This document shows positions 20,618 through 32,143 of a stretch of DNA of 64,000 nt, piece after piece. Source of the stretch: Homarus americanus (taxonomy: Eukaryota; Arthropoda; Malacostraca; Decapoda; Nephropidae); assembly GCF_018991925.1 (NCBI RefSeq), contig NW_024756914.1:8824089-8888088 (forward strand). Direction: 5' to 3'. A program made the position numbers and the translations under genes. A model generated the notes under the pieces. That model worked only from the letters and a program-made list of their open reading frames with translations. It was not told the DNA's origin and did not search any database. How positions within the stretch are numbered: position 1 is the first letter of the stretch; each line of letters begins with the position of its first letter.

Positions 20618-23576
20618 CCCTCAATACCTTGCACACATAAACAGTTCGGTAATGGGTTTGTTAATTAATTAAAGGTGTCCTTGATGGGTAATACTCTGGA
20701 ACAATGTCGCAAATTAATCAGGAACTTTGGGAACTTTTTCTATAGAGTTTAAATGTTTTCTTGCCTCCAGAAAATCCCACAAAATGACAAGGATTTGCAG
20801 TTTTCATATTTTTGTCTTGGTTTATCTCGTCCTAAACACTAATCTATCTACGTCCACATGATGACCATATCTTCATTGTTGACAGGATCATTTCATACAC
20901 AGGAACATCTTCCCAAAACTTACCAGCTATACTGCTACACTATATTATTTATTAATGATAAGATGAAGTAACCTAACTTACCTAATTTAGCTTGGATTAG
21001 GTAAGAAAAGATAGGTTAGTGGTAATATTTGAGGGCAGGTACAGTACTGGTTAACCAACTACCTAACAAAAGACCTCGATAGAAGAAAACATTTCTTACC
21101 TCAAGAATAATCCAAATTGGATGGAGGAATCGCACCTCATACAGGATTTTATTTTTCCTTAGTTTTTCTTGTAAATAAAGATGCTTTGTGGCACCTGACT
21201 CCTTGTTTGCAATATAACTGTTTTTGTGAGCAGGAACATTTCAAAGACATAGCACTTTTGGTTTATACTCACTAAGAAATAACAACTTTAGTATATTTTT
21301 GTATACATGATAAATTCTTTCTTACATCAAGAATCTCCCCCAAAAGAAAAGGATTTGCCATTTTCATAATTGTGTACTGTACTGTATTAGTTTGGCAACA
21401 CACACACACAACTGCTTTTCAGTGTTGTCCTGTCCATGCACACAAATACTATAATACTGTACCCGGTTATGCTGGGTTTGGTTAGGTTAGGTTAGGTTAG
21501 GTTAGATTAGATAGTTAGTTCAGGTGGGTAGGTTATGTTAGGTAGATAAAAGTTAGATTGTGTTAACAGGTCGCTGGGAAACATTTGTTAAGGGTTCAAA
21601 CCAGATTCTGTTTATTCTTGAAGTAAGAAATAAATATTCTTCTATAGATTTTTTGTTAGGTAGCTCATTAACCTTGACCCAGCTGTTGAATGTTACCAGG
21701 TGGGTTCATCTTATCCAGCTAAATTATATAATGTAACTGTACTGGCAGCCGGTTAGTTGTTCCTGTGTGGAAGAGTCCATGTGTATGAAATGCTCCTCAT
21801 GAGAAAATCACCAAAATACAGTAATACGGAGTACAGGGCATTATAAAATTGAATAAGAAAGTTATCATCTTATACACTAAAGTTGCTAATTGTTTGTGAG
21901 TAATGAATGAGCTGTAGAAGTAGCAGCCAACATAAATTAGTGTTCTCTTTATGTATGATTTTATTTCCATAATAATTAACACTTTAATAAAAAATATAAA
22001 TAATGGAGAGTTTTGTGTCTTAGAAAAGGAAGTCAATTTTGATGTACAGTACATATTGTATGGGTGTTGGTTCTCTGCTCTTAGAATGACTCCTTATCAA
22101 TCTCTCTTTTTTTATCAGATCCTGCTGGTGAGTTCTGATAAGTGGGCTGTGAGGGAAAGAGTTTAACAAGATAAACAACATTGATAATGTACATTTATCA
22201 GTGGCTTTAATACAAGTTCAGTGTACAGTACAGTGGTTTAGCTTCACATATATATTGATATCATAATTGGATCTCAAGTCTTAACAAGTTATTAAGGTAA
22301 GACAATTTACTATGCATAATGATTTTCGTAAATTAAGATGTAAGTGACAGTAATTTTGCTAGATTAAGTGTTTAATCAGTTCTCAAGTCTTAAGAGGTGA
22401 ACCTCTGCCCCCTAGACCCCAGGTGAGGGTTGGGATGGGAGACTTGTACGTAATACAGTGTACAGTAATTGTTTAAATCATCGATCAATACCCTGATTGA
22501 GTCTCTTTGGCTTGACTTGACTATAAAATGGCTTCTGAATCATTCTTTAATTATATTGTGATATATATCTGATGTTTCTTAATTAATTCATATTTTGGTG
22601 CAGTATAATATACTTGTACAGGCATTCTTTGACATAGAAAAGGGGGGTTGTGTTCTTGGAAATCTGTATGTTAAGTGAAAAAAAAACATACCATATATAG
22701 TATTGAAAGGTAGAACCCACGTATTATCTGGGGTTATGTTCCAGAGTGGGGAAAATTCTGGTCAACAATATTTACCACTATACATTCTGTAAAAATAATA
22801 GTACAGAACAAATACATTGAAAATAAGTCTCTCTTTTTCTTTCTCTCTTTTTTACCATAATTACTAAAGACAAAGTTGAAGGGAAGGGTCAACAGTAGAG
22901 GCTGATAAATCAAGGACTTGACTGATTTATGTAGGCCCGGTGTGAAAGTACAGGAGACACGTGAATACAGTGAAAGAAAACTATGTGACATTGCCAAGAG
23001 GGGTGACATGCATGGATGGAGGTAGAGCATACAATATATATACAGTATGCATCTCTGTACAACCTGGGTTGTGACCATGTCTGTGTGACAGCCAAAAGTA
23101 GTTCTGTTTCTGCAATTTGATTTTTTCCTTTAAAGAAATTTGTGTTATTTAGAGGAAAAGGGTCAAAGTGGATTACTGTTTGTTAAAGTGATTGCTTGCT
23201 TTGGTTTAGAGGTGTCAAAATATGACTCGTTAAAACAATTTTTTGTATATTGAGCTTATGTATATCGGGGTTACCTATACAGGTACTGTAAGATACGATG
23301 GGGTTACGTTCCTGAGAAACCCATCGCTAGGCGAATTATTGTAGATATGGAGCATTATAACATGGGGTTTAATGAGATATACTATAGTGCATTTTTTCCC
23401 AGGTGAGAAAAGATGCCCTGCCCCCTCCTCAAGAGTTACAGCTGATAGGCTGTTGCAAATCTGTCCGATTTCGTGCTGAAGTAATGATGTATTTCTAAAT
23501 GAGTTCATTCATAATTGTTGGGATGACCATTTCTGACAAGAAAGATATTTAGCTAAATTACCGTATATAAAGATAC
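20618..23576. other. Intergenic, no gene recognised
   Basis: No supported gene. Words such as GACATAGAAAAGG (22630) and the CGGGGTTACCTATACAGG block (22617-23285) suggest decayed TIR elements, but I could not pair their ends convincingly. Confidence 0.5.
21477..21512 (+). repeat. Interstitial TTAGG array
   Basis: About six near-perfect GGTTA (TTAGG) units, then degenerate TTAGA. It is far too short for a telomere; it is interstitial. Confidence 0.85.
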
Positions 23577-24226
23577 ATACCGTACATTCATTATTTCAAA
23601 CATAAGCACGTAGGAAGTTTATCAGAAGTATTATACTGTACATGAAATAACTGTTAAACTCTGGTAACATTCACGCTTTTGGAGGACGCATTTATTATAT
23701 ACAAATTTTTACTTACAATAAGGCATACTAAGACAAATTACGTATCAGTAAAACTACATTATGCAAAAACTAACATTTTAAAAGTTCAGAATCACTGAAA
23801 GATGAAGTTGTTCACAGTTATATTTCCTGCCTCTGCTGACGGCTGTTCGCTTGGGCGGCCAAGTCTGTCACACTCATCCACCAATTTTCAGGGGCCGTGT
23901 AATATTTCAGTGTGATTCTGATCTTTTAAAATTGTTAGTTTTTGCATAATCTAGTTTTACTGATACGTAATTTGTTTTAGTATACCTTATTGTATGTGAA
24001 AATTCGTACAGTCTCTCCTCAACTTACGACGGGGTTCCGGACCGACGACCAGGTCGTAAGTCGAAAAGGCGAAAATAATATATAGAAAATCTAAAATGAA
24101 ATGCGGTACAGTAAAAGTAATCAATAATGAAAAATGGATATTGTGTTACTGTGCACATACCTTTTATGTAGTCAGCTGAATGCACACTGGGCCTCAATAA
24201 TTTTTTAATTAAACATGGAGACTACA

Positions 24227-25975
24227 TTAATTGGATGAAGCAGAGGAGGAAACTGGACTGGGTGGGTCATCAATGTCGCTTTCTTCAGGCAGGCTAACAT
24301 ACTTGCTTGTTGAAGGTATTGGATCATCTTCAGGGAGTGAAGAGGCAGCAGTGGTGGGGCGTGAGGAGACAGCAGTGGGGGACTTCTTAAAATATATGTC
24401 CAATTTAGACTGCACAGTTTGCCTTTTCTTTTCATTGTAAATCTCCCTATAGCAAGCAAGTGCATCTTGGATCATTCTGTCAACTTTTGCAAAACGCTCA
24501 ACATTTTGATCCATTTCTTCAAACATTTGCATCCCCTTATTAATACAGTTGCAAATGCCTCTGCCATTTGTTTCACTGAAAATTTTTTGGGGGGTGCAGG
24601 TTCTTCTACATTTTGTCTCTCTTCTTCCTCTGCAGTTTTCTGTACATCTAGTTCAATAAGATCCTCGTTACTTAGCTCTTCTGCTACACTTTCAACCAAC
24701 TGCTCGACATCTTCATTATCAATTTCTAACTCCAGCTGTTTACCCAACTCCACTCTCTTGTTACTAATCTCAGAAATTGCTTCATCTTCATTAAATCCTT
24801 TGAAATTGTTCACATATCTTTTCAGGACCTTCTTCTAGATGTTCCTAAATGTTACAAAATACTTTCTTGAGATAAATGCATAGTGTATATCAGATGCCTA
24901 AAAGAGAGCTCAGGTTCTCAACTGGCTCAGCCATGTTATTATTAATAACCACTCTGTATCTGTGTTTTTTGGGCTAAATAAACTGTTTCAATTCAGTTCA
25001 ATTCAATTCCATTCATGCACTGACCTGTAACCTTATCCCATGCTGCAGCTATGTTCTTTATACATTTCAAAATGTTTTAGTCCTTCCAAAACTCTCTGAG
25101 CGTTTTCTCACCTTCAGTAGCAGCAACAGCCTGAGCGAAGGTCGTACTGTAATATGCTTTAAAAGCAGTAATAGCACCTTGATCCATGGGTGGGATGATA
25201 GAGGTAGTGTGAGGTGGAATGTAGACTACTTTAACATCAGGGTGCAGGTCGTCCAGGTGTGGTGGGTGTCCCGGAGCATTGTCTGCAACCCCTTGGTGCA
25301 GACAATACTCTTTGGCTCGTGGAATGAAACAACTCAGGAACCAATCCTCAAACAGTGCTAGGGTCATCCATGCTTTCTTATTACTTCGATAAAACACTGG
25401 CAGTGTGTGCTTGCTGACATTTTTAAAAGCCCTTGGGTTCTCTGAATGATATATCATGAAGGGTTTTACCTTGAAACCAACTACATCCCCACATCAGCAC
25501 TTGCTGCCTCTCCAATCACCTTTACACTGTGCAAACTGTAACGGTTCTTAAACCTTTGGAACCACCCATGACTTGCTGTGAAGTTTTGGTCGCACTCATC
25601 TCCTGCCTACTCTTTCAGGCTTTCGAAAAGGCTTCTTGCGTTAGCCTGTATGGTTAGAAGGCTTAAGGGTACAGGCTTTTGTATCTGATCTTCCATCCAC
25701 ACCACAAGTAATTTTTTATGTCATGAATAGGACCTTGTCTTTTTTTCATTATTATTGTTCCCTTTATAGGTGCTGATCCTTTCATTACCTCACGAATTCG
25801 TTCCTTGTCCTTCAGAATTGTTGATATCGTCGAGTGATAAGCCAAGGTCGCGTGAAATGGTTGCTACCGTTTTTCCATTTTCATATTGCATTATTATTTT
25901 CATTTCAAAAGTAATTGACTGTCTCTTTTTCTTCTGAGCACCACCAGAACTCCCACTTTTACGCTTGCCAGTCAT
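24227..25975 (-). pseudogene. Tigger-type transposase A, inactivated
   Basis: ATG at 25975 gives MTGKRKSGSSGG and a CENP-B/psq-like helix-turn-helix (YENGKTVATISRDLGLS). A frameshift near 25830 follows, then STISTILKDKERIREV in another frame. The first catalytic Asp region is missing: the sequence jumps near 25490 from the DNA-binding half to the post-catalytic strand (KPFMIYHSENPRAF). The second (ADNAPGHPP) and third (PPMDQGAI) Asp blocks remain. A foreign stretch of about 170 bp (24842-25013) interrupts the helical C-terminus, and a frameshift near 24530 splits the acidic tail (SLPEESDIDDPPSP). The protein acted as a cut-and-paste transposase and cannot now. Confidence 0.85.
24842..25013. 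mobile_element. Short unidentified insertion in transposase A
   Basis: The transposase C-terminal frame stops at GGAAT-TGAATTGAACTG (about 25013) and resumes at AGAAGAAGGTCCTG (about 24840). The intervening 170 bp has no relation to the protein and includes AATAAACTGTTTC. Family unknown; boundaries approximate. Confidence 0.45.
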
Positions 25976-26333
25976 TTTAAAGGGAATTAGAAACAAAAAT
26001 TTTGTCAGTACACAGTGCGATCAATAACACCAACAACGGTCAAACACCAAGTGAGCGGGCTACGGCGTGGATGCTGTACACCACGAGGCGGCCCAGCCCA
26101 CGCTGTCATACGGGACGGAAACGTTTCGGTACTAGAAAACACGTAATTTGAAAAATAATTTATACGACTGCGGCGGTCATAAGTCAAGTAGGTAGTAAGT
26201 CGATGAGTACCTGTATATAATAAATCCGTCTTCCGAAAGCGTGAATTTGTTACCAGAGTTTAACAGTTAATTCATGTATAAGATTTCTGATAAACTTCCT
26301 AGGTGCTCCTGTTTGAAATAATGAATGTAAATA

Positions 26334-27125
26334 CAGTATAGTCTGGATTTACGCGGTTTTTGTTTACGCATTTGGTCAATTACGTATTGCCTTGCCAGAA
26401 TGAAATGTTTTAATTACGCGGTAAATTTCATCATTTACGCGGCGAGCGGCTGAAGAGGTCCAGACCGCCGCGCCATTTTTTACTCACGCGGTCCATTCTT
26501 GACCATATGCGGGAAGCGGCTCGGTGAGTGGTGCGCATTAGGCCGCTCTTACGTTATAGCTGACGTCATATGACGTATCGGACTGTGATTGGGCTACGCA
26601 TCCTTACCACCCACGCATTCCATCCGCTGCTAGCTGTGATTGGTCTAATGTAACATGACGTGCCCTGCCACCAGAGGGTAGAAGTCACTGACCTAGCCGG
26701 GCCTATTTCATTGTTCTCGGTCCGCGTATACAATTCTCTCTTGTGCCCGCTATTCCCCTCACAATGGCTTCCGCGGGACCCCCAGCACCCGAGAAAAACC
26801 TTGAATTACCTGGACCAAGCCATGATAATGTGAAGGAAATCATCGAGTTGGGGAGAAAATTAAGCTCATCCTTGACAACGACCCAGTCAAGCATCGGTAT
26901 GAAGTGTCTAATAACCTTCTGTCGAAAGTTATGGAGCCGTATATCCAGATCTATCTCGACAACATCAATGCTAGTCGTCAACGTAGTATTGAGGACTTCC
27001 TCGCCCGCAACCAACCACAACCACAGCCAGCCCAAGTCAGTGATAGTGATAGAGACAGTGAGGATATGGACTTTGAGGGGTTTGTCTGGGAGGCCCTGCA
27101 AAAGTCATGATTCACCGGAGAACTA
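26334..27125 (+). mobile_element. Internally deleted Tigger B-type element
   Basis: The left end CAGTATAGTCTGGATTTACG follows TA at 26332-26333. The subterminal GCCTTGCCAGAA and ATATGACGTATCGGACTGTG words are shared with Tigger B (52170-54844). ATG at 26764 opens MASAGPPAPEKNLELPGP, the same N-terminus as Tigger B's transposase. It then jumps, out of frame, to the C-terminal region (LLSKVMEPYIQIYLDNINAS ... DFEGFVWEAL) ending at 27110. Nearly the whole DNA-binding and catalytic part is deleted. No right TIR is visible; AT-rich repeats follow. Confidence 0.75.
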
Positions 27126-27213
27126 AAATATAATAAAATAATAATTATGATGATGATGATAATAATAATATTAATAGTAATAAAATTAATACAAATATAT
27201 AAAAATAAGTAAC
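27126..27213. repeat. AT-rich (TAA/ATG)n simple repeat
   Basis: Runs of AATAATAATT, GATGATGATG and AATAATAATA. The matching sequence resumes at 29137-29200 beyond the pogo-like element D, so the repeat was the insertion target. Confidence 0.8.
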
Positions 27214-27223
27214 AATTACAGTA

Positions 27224-29136
27224 CAGGTTAAACCTCTCTAATCCGGTACTCTATTGTCCGGCAAAATTTTAGTTTGCCGGACAGCCGCTAGTATCCATGG
27301 CTCGGCATACCCTTTGTTTACATCTGGTCCTCGTGGTGTTTGGTGCGCTCCTCGGTATTTCAAGTGTTTCTGTAATAGTTCACTTGTTATTTACCCTTTA
27401 CATGCCTCCTAAGCATATTTATTTTATTATTTCATTTACTGTACAGATATTTTTTTCTTCTTTACAGGTGAACATCACCAATTTATGTGCAGGTACAGGT
27501 ACCATAACTATTTTGTCATTTTAAGTGCAGAATGAGAATTATTGTTTATCTATTTTGTTTATTACAATTACACTGTACAGTGGTCCCTTGGTTAACGAGC
27601 ACAACCCGTTCTGGAAGGTTGCTCGTTAACCGAAACCATTGTTTCAATGGGTTTTTGGGTAATTGGTTCCAGCTCACCGAAAATTGCCTAAATTCAACAA
27701 AAAAGGTAGAAAAGTACACTTACTTTGAGGTGTGTATGTAGAAGGCTCCTGGATGATGATGATGATGGGAATTAGAATGGGGGTGGAGAAGAAGGGAGAA
27801 GAGAAGGCATTGGGGTGGAAGAGAAGTCACCCCATGGCACCATTTCACCCATAAAATTTTAGTTCTCTTGGTGTAATTCAAGATTATTTTCTTTAAATCA
27901 ACACTGCACTGCATTATATATTGTCAATATGTAAAATAAATTTCAAAATGACCAATAATTTGCTTCCAAACACAGAAAAAAAGCATTTAGTTGAAGAATT
28001 TCAAGCAAGATGTTACCTCCAGTGAAAAGACACAAAGACTGACGCCTGTATGGTGTGTTGAGAGGCTGGATGGCATGCCACAAACTAGTGACCCTACCTT
28101 CAATTATGTTCAATAATTGTTAAAATGACTAAAAAATTTAATATTAAACTTTTAAAATGATTGAATAGTATAAACTTCTTGATATTTACTAAAAGGGTAA
28201 GGAATTTAAGCCCTAGAACCGATTACTGTATTGGCGGACTAATACTACAGCTGGTGGACCGCCAAATGCAAGCTAAAACATGTGGAGGTCGGCTGGTAAG
28301 AAACTCGTTAATCGAGGGATTGCTCGTTAACCGAAGTTAAGAATCTTATGGAAGGTAACTCGTTAACCGAGGCGCTCGTTAACCGAGGGACCACTGTACA
28401 GTAGAATGTGGATATAACACGAGATATGTTCCAAGAGAGGTCGCTTTAAACCAAATTCCCACTAAATCGAAGTGTTGTTTCAATGGAATAATTTAGTTTG
28501 GTACTTGAGAGAAACACAAACTACTAAAAAGACTGACAGTCTACCCAGATGCACCTCAGCCCATCTCCTAGAATAAACAAAACATTGTTTTTTGTAGTAT
28601 TATGTTAATACAAACACTCCTAAATCAACACAGCTAAAATTATGGGATGGGAAATGGTCTGTTTACTGGCTGGGGTGATGGAGCGGAGGGAGGGAGGTGA
28701 GGTGATGTGTTTGACAGTTAGCACCGAAGGTCTAGTGAAGTATTTATTTATTTATTTATGTCCTTTAGATAAAGTTTATTTTTTTGTTTATAAAATGTCA
28801 CAGAAGTGACCGGGGAGAATATAATTTATATTGCTGGAATTCTTATAAGATAGTAATTAATTTGAATATAAACATGATATAGTTTGCACCAGAATTTTTT
28901 TTTGTAATCATTTAGTACATTATTTTGAGTACATATACAGTACAGCTTTGCCCTTAGGACAGTGTAGCGTGCCCAGAAGAACATTAGGCGCAAAATTTTA
29001 AATATGATGAGCCAGATTGACGCATCAATAATTAATACTACCGGTATGTATTTTACAAAGACCACTGTGGTTCGGAAAATTCTATAGTCCGGCAACTGTA
29101 AGGTCAAAGGGTGCCGGATTAGGGAGGTTCAACCAG
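27224..29136. mobile_element. Pogo-like element D, non-autonomous
   Basis: TIRs are CAGGTTAAACCTCTCTAATC at the left and, inverted, GATTAGGGAGGTTCAACCAG at the right, with TA on both sides (27222-27223, 29137-29138). A CCGGCA-rich subterminal part follows both ends (GTCCGGCAAAATTTTAGTT, ATAGTCCGGCAACTG). No transposase is recognisable. It contains the MITE at 27578-28396. A related end pair occurs at 47702-48871. Confidence 0.85.
27578..28396. mobile_element. MITE M1 copy 1 (819 bp), nested in element D
   Basis: The TIR is CAGTGGTCCCTTGGTTAACG / CGTTAACCGAGGGACCACTG, flanked by TA (27576-27577 and 28397-28398). The subterminal TCGTTAACCGA word is repeated several times at both ends. The interior (TTGGTTCCAGCTCACCGAAAA, CTTTGAGGTGTGTATGTAG, GGAATTTAAGCCCTAGAACC) is nearly the same as in M1 copy 2 (46400-47254). 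Non-coding. Confidence 0.92.
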
Positions 29137-29139
29137 TAT

Positions 29140-29475
29140 AATAAAACAAAATAATAATAATAATAAAAATTTATAAAAATTATACATAATAAAAATAATA
29201 ATGAACCATAAAAAAATCAAGAGTGAGAAATGATATATATACAGGTACTGTATGTTTTGTTGTCAAAGTAAGAGAAACAATTGAGACCCTGCAATTGTAT
29301 ATAAATGAGGCAGAAAGTCAGATCATCAACCTGGGACTTGGTCACAATTTTTTTGATGCCATATGGCAGCAGGGTCTACCATTAAACAACACACCATGCT
29401 TCCAATATCTTCCCAGGCGGTAGTACCTCCCTGTTTGGTACTGCCAACTACCTACTACCTTCGAGGCTAAGGGGA
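29140..29475 (-). repeat. Interspersed repeat R, copy 1
   Basis: The block containing AATTGAGACCCTGCAATTG, GACTTGGTCACAATTTTT, CATATGGCAGCAGGGTCTAC and CGGTAGTACCTCCCTGTTTG recurs in opposite orientation at 60489-60860. Both copies end in a TTA/TAA-rich tail next to TTTCTCACT. It may be a SINE or a LINE 3' end. No coding. Confidence 0.75.
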
Positions 29476-29694
29476 CTCTTGTAGGTGTAATGGAGACATC
29501 ACTCTGCTGCTTAACAATGTCACGCTTCACCTCAGAGACATTATTGTCTTGGATGCCTTGGTCTTCCCAGACATTTTCAAAGTTACACTTCACAGTCACA
29601 AAAACAAAGCAAAAACACCTGTCACAAAAACAGAGCAAAAGCACCTGTCACAAAAACAGCAAAAACACTTGTCAAAAACACAGAACAAAAGCAC
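29476..29694. repeat. Short degenerate tandem repeat, target of a CR1-like insertion
   Basis: At 29594-29694 units like CACCTGTCACAAAAACAGAG-CAAAAG recur about four times; the unit reappears at 30517-30560 on the other side of the CR1-like fragment. The upstream 29476-29593 is unassigned. Confidence 0.7.
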
Positions 29695-30516
29695 ATTTTT
29701 TTTCTTTTATCCTCTTCACCACTGCTTGGCTCATTAGCCGCTTGGGCGATTGGTCACGTCTCTGTTACGCACTGTTGGCAAGTATTGGGCATGCACCGGC
29801 TCCTGAATGTACCTGATCCTGCTCCAGTGTTGGTCAAGTCTGGTCTTGAAAGAGCTCACACTCGGTGCCGTCACAGCACTTTCTGGTAGATTGTTACAAG
29901 AGTTCACAACCCTCACTCCGAAAAAGTTTGCCCTCACAGTTTTCTGGACCTGCGGCTTCTTCAATCTTGAGCTCCAAGTAAGGACACTTAACTGAGTAGT
30001 GCCCCTTGAGATGCTTATACACCTCAATTAGGTCGCCCCTTGCCCGTCTGCAGTATAAGCTAGGCAAGTTCAGGCGCTCAAATCTCTCAGGATAGTTGAG
30101 GTGCTGAAGTGCAGGTACCAGTCTGGTGGCCCTCCTTTGAACATTTTCAACCAACTGACACTCCCTAGCATATCTCGGGGACCAGACGGGGTGACAGTAC
30201 TCCAGATGGGGAAGCACTTCGCTCTTGAAGATCGTTACGAGGGACGTGCCGTCTAGATATCTGAACGACCTTCTTATGAGACCCAATAATTTATTTGCCT
30301 GATTTACCTTCTTCTCGCAATGGCTCGAGAACTTCAGCTCATTGTCAACATACACACCTAGGTCCTTCTCACATTCAGTCTCAAATAGTGCAGTTTCTTA
30401 TCCTGTTGGGACATATGATACGCCTGCTTACACTTTGTGACATTGAATCTCGGCAGCCATTTCTTTGACCATTCTTGGAGCTCACAGAGATCCTTCTACA
30501 GCTCTTCACTTGGCAC
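29695..30516 (-). mobile_element. CR1-like LINE copy C, 3' fragment
   Basis: The minus-strand copy has a T-rich tail at 29695-29708, the family 3' end, and thumb-to-C-terminus coding sequence. The flanking AAACACAGAACAAAAGCAC (29676-29694) and AAACACAGAGCAAAAGCAC (30517-30535) differ by one base and look like a 19-bp target duplication, although the target is itself repetitive. It is 5'-truncated upstream of the thumb. Confidence 0.85.
29734..30510 (-). pseudogene. CR1-like ORF2 C-terminal fragment, copy C
   Basis: From 30510 downward the frame encodes the end of the RT palm in broken form. Then 30355-29894 carries MYVDNELKFSSHCEKKV, LEYCHPVWSPRYARECQL and VYKHLKGHYSVKC, and in a shifted frame VVNSCNNLPES and FKTRLDQHWSRIR. 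A 40-base deletion removes the ADARPTRGHS-type segment present in copies A and B. No catalytic residues are present. Confidence 0.85.
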
Positions 30517-30535
30517 AAACACAGAGCAAAAGCAC

Positions 30536-31150
30536 TTGTCACAAAAAAAGAGCGGAACGATAATAACAAAAACAGCGATAGTGGCTGACACTACTCACAT
30601 TTTCAAAACAAGCCACAAAAGCACAAAATATTACTTCACAGTCACCATAACACAGGTCAATCTAAATGTTAGTGCTGTCCTCTCACTATATAAGAAAAAA
30701 CCCACAATGTATGATGCTGGCCAATAATTGTGGAGCCATGCGATGGCGTGTTTTACGGTCGACAAAGAACCAAACACAGAGCTGTAGAGCGCGGGTTGGC
30801 TTACAAGTGAAGGTAGATATACATCATACATGGGGTTAAATATTGTTTCCTTATAAAATGTCACTGACTTGATGTAGAAAAATATAATTTGCATTGGTGG
30901 AATCCTTGCAAGACAGCAGTTAATTTGAGTATGTACATACAATCCATAATTTGCACAAGATAAAAAATCCAACCAATGTCGATGGCCATTTGATGGATAT
31001 CGTTAAAGCTATTTTTTTATCACATATAGCGAGATGGTCTTTATTTATGACCATCGCTAAAGCAGAATATCACTGAACAGGATATTTTATCTTGAGGTTT
31101 ACCTGTACAGTCATAGGCTTTAGCATTAGCAGTATTGCCACCATTATGGC
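30536..31150. other. Intergenic, nothing recognised
   Basis: No supported gene. Words such as GATATCGTTAAAGC and CATCGCTAAAGC near 31000-31070 suggest a decayed TIR element end, unpaired here. Confidence 0.45.
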
Positions 31151-31151
31151 G

Positions 31152-31515
31152 ACCAGTGGTGTAATAGTCAGCATGATCACCTAGCAAGCAAATGGTCCTG
31201 GGCTTGATTACTGGTAGGGTGAATCTATGGGCAAGTTTCCTTATGCCATTTGCCTCTGTCTACCCAGCAGTTATTGGGGACCTGGATGCTAATCAATTTA
31301 TGGAGCATGTTCCAGGGTAATGGTTAGCCAGTGCAGTCTGGTCTTCTCGGATTACCATATTCCTTGACTCTAGGTCATGCAGTTCATTTACTCAGGGTGT
31401 GGTTGTTGTGTTGGTGACAGCTTCTCCATCTTAAAGAAATTCACATCTAGGTGGCCCAAGGACAGACCAGCCTTGAACAAAAGGGGCAACCATTATTATT
31501 ATTATAATAATCACC
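31152..31515 (+). mobile_element. tRNA-derived SINE family A, copy 1
   Basis: The head has an A-box-like region GTGGTGTAATAGTCAGC and a decayed B box (GGGCTTGATTAC). The body is shared with 47284-47646: TATGCCATTTGCCTCTGTC, TACCCAGCAGTTATTGGGG, GTTGTTGTGTTGGTGACAGC. It ends in an (ATT)n tail after GGGGCAACC. Pol III promoter decay suggests an old copy. Confidence 0.8.
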
Positions 31516-31756
31516 ATTAGGCAACTATTTTGTCACGTACAATAAGCAAACATTTTGAAAAACAACAATCATCATAATAATTTTAGAGATCTGTTTGCAA
31601 GCACCGCTCACCTGAGCTGTTATGATCAATCACTTGCTCAGTAGCACAGCACTGAGAAATGGAATGGCAGCATCACCCACCCACCCATACAATACTCACT
31701 GCTGACCCTTCCCCAACACCAAGCATGATCCATTTATACGAGCAAAACACATTTTT

Positions 31757-31968
31757 TTTATTATCATATTCGCCACTTATCAGCTTACTAGCCGTTTGGG
31801 CGGTTTATCCAGTGTTAGTACTGGAGGAAACGAGAGACTGGGAAACCTGTGGTGTTTGGTAGTGAGAGTCACACTGGATAACACCCTTCTCATGTGTGTC
31901 CGGGCCGAGGCTCGAACCCTTGACATATTGGTGAGAGTTTAGCATTACCGCTGTACCACCAACACCCC
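31757..31968 (-). mobile_element. tRNA-derived SINE family B with CR1-like tail
   Basis: On the minus strand it starts near 31968 with GGTGGTACAGCGGTAATGC (A box) and GGGTTCGAGCC (B box). The body has CACTGGATAA words. The last 60 bp (CCGCCCAAACGGCTAGTAAGC, CTGATAAGTGGCGA, then A-rich) match the 3' end of the CR1-like LINE family in this window. That is the pattern of a SINE using the LINE's reverse transcriptase. Confidence 0.82.
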
Positions 31969-32143
31969 TTACTACTGTACTAATATGACCTCGTCCCAGA
32001 GTACAGTACTGATCATTATACTGTACAATACTGTAACTACAGTACCTGTACCTTTATTAACTGTATACAGTATTGTTTAATGCTCAGAGTCTAATACTGT
32101 TCAGAATTATTTTCCTTCATTGTAAAATGAGAATTTTACTCTA

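Larger units (their letters stand above)
24009..26213 (-). mobile_element. Tigger/pogo DNA transposon A, decayed
   Basis: The ends are CAGTCTCTCCTCAACTTAC and, on the complement, CAGGTACTCATCGACTTAC. They form an imperfect TIR flanked by TA (24007-24008 and 26214-26215). TA duplication and CAG-starting TIRs are features of the pogo/Tigger branch of Tc1/mariner. The transposase is on the minus strand. Insertion into foldback FB2 is shown by that element's intact opposite arm. Confidence 0.9.
23577..26332. mobile_element. Foldback element FB2, about 230-bp arms, interrupted by Tigger A
   Basis: The left arm (about 23580-23812) starts ACATTCATTATTTCAAAC and contains AAGTTTATCAGAA, TTTGGAGGACGCATTTATTA and GATACGTAATTTG-type words. 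All recur inverted on the right, first at 23908-24008 and then, after a 2.2-kb insertion, at 26214-26332 (ending GAAATAATGAATGT). The spacer is about 95 bp. The insertion splits the right arm exactly at a TA that the left arm shows to have been single before insertion. Confidence 0.82.

Noticed and set aside
21477..21512. Telomere
   Set aside because: Only about six TTAGG units, surrounded by ordinary sequence.
22617..23285. Further TIR element between CAGGCATTC and the CGGGGTTACCTATA block
   Set aside because: The proposed ends match too poorly to distinguish from chance.
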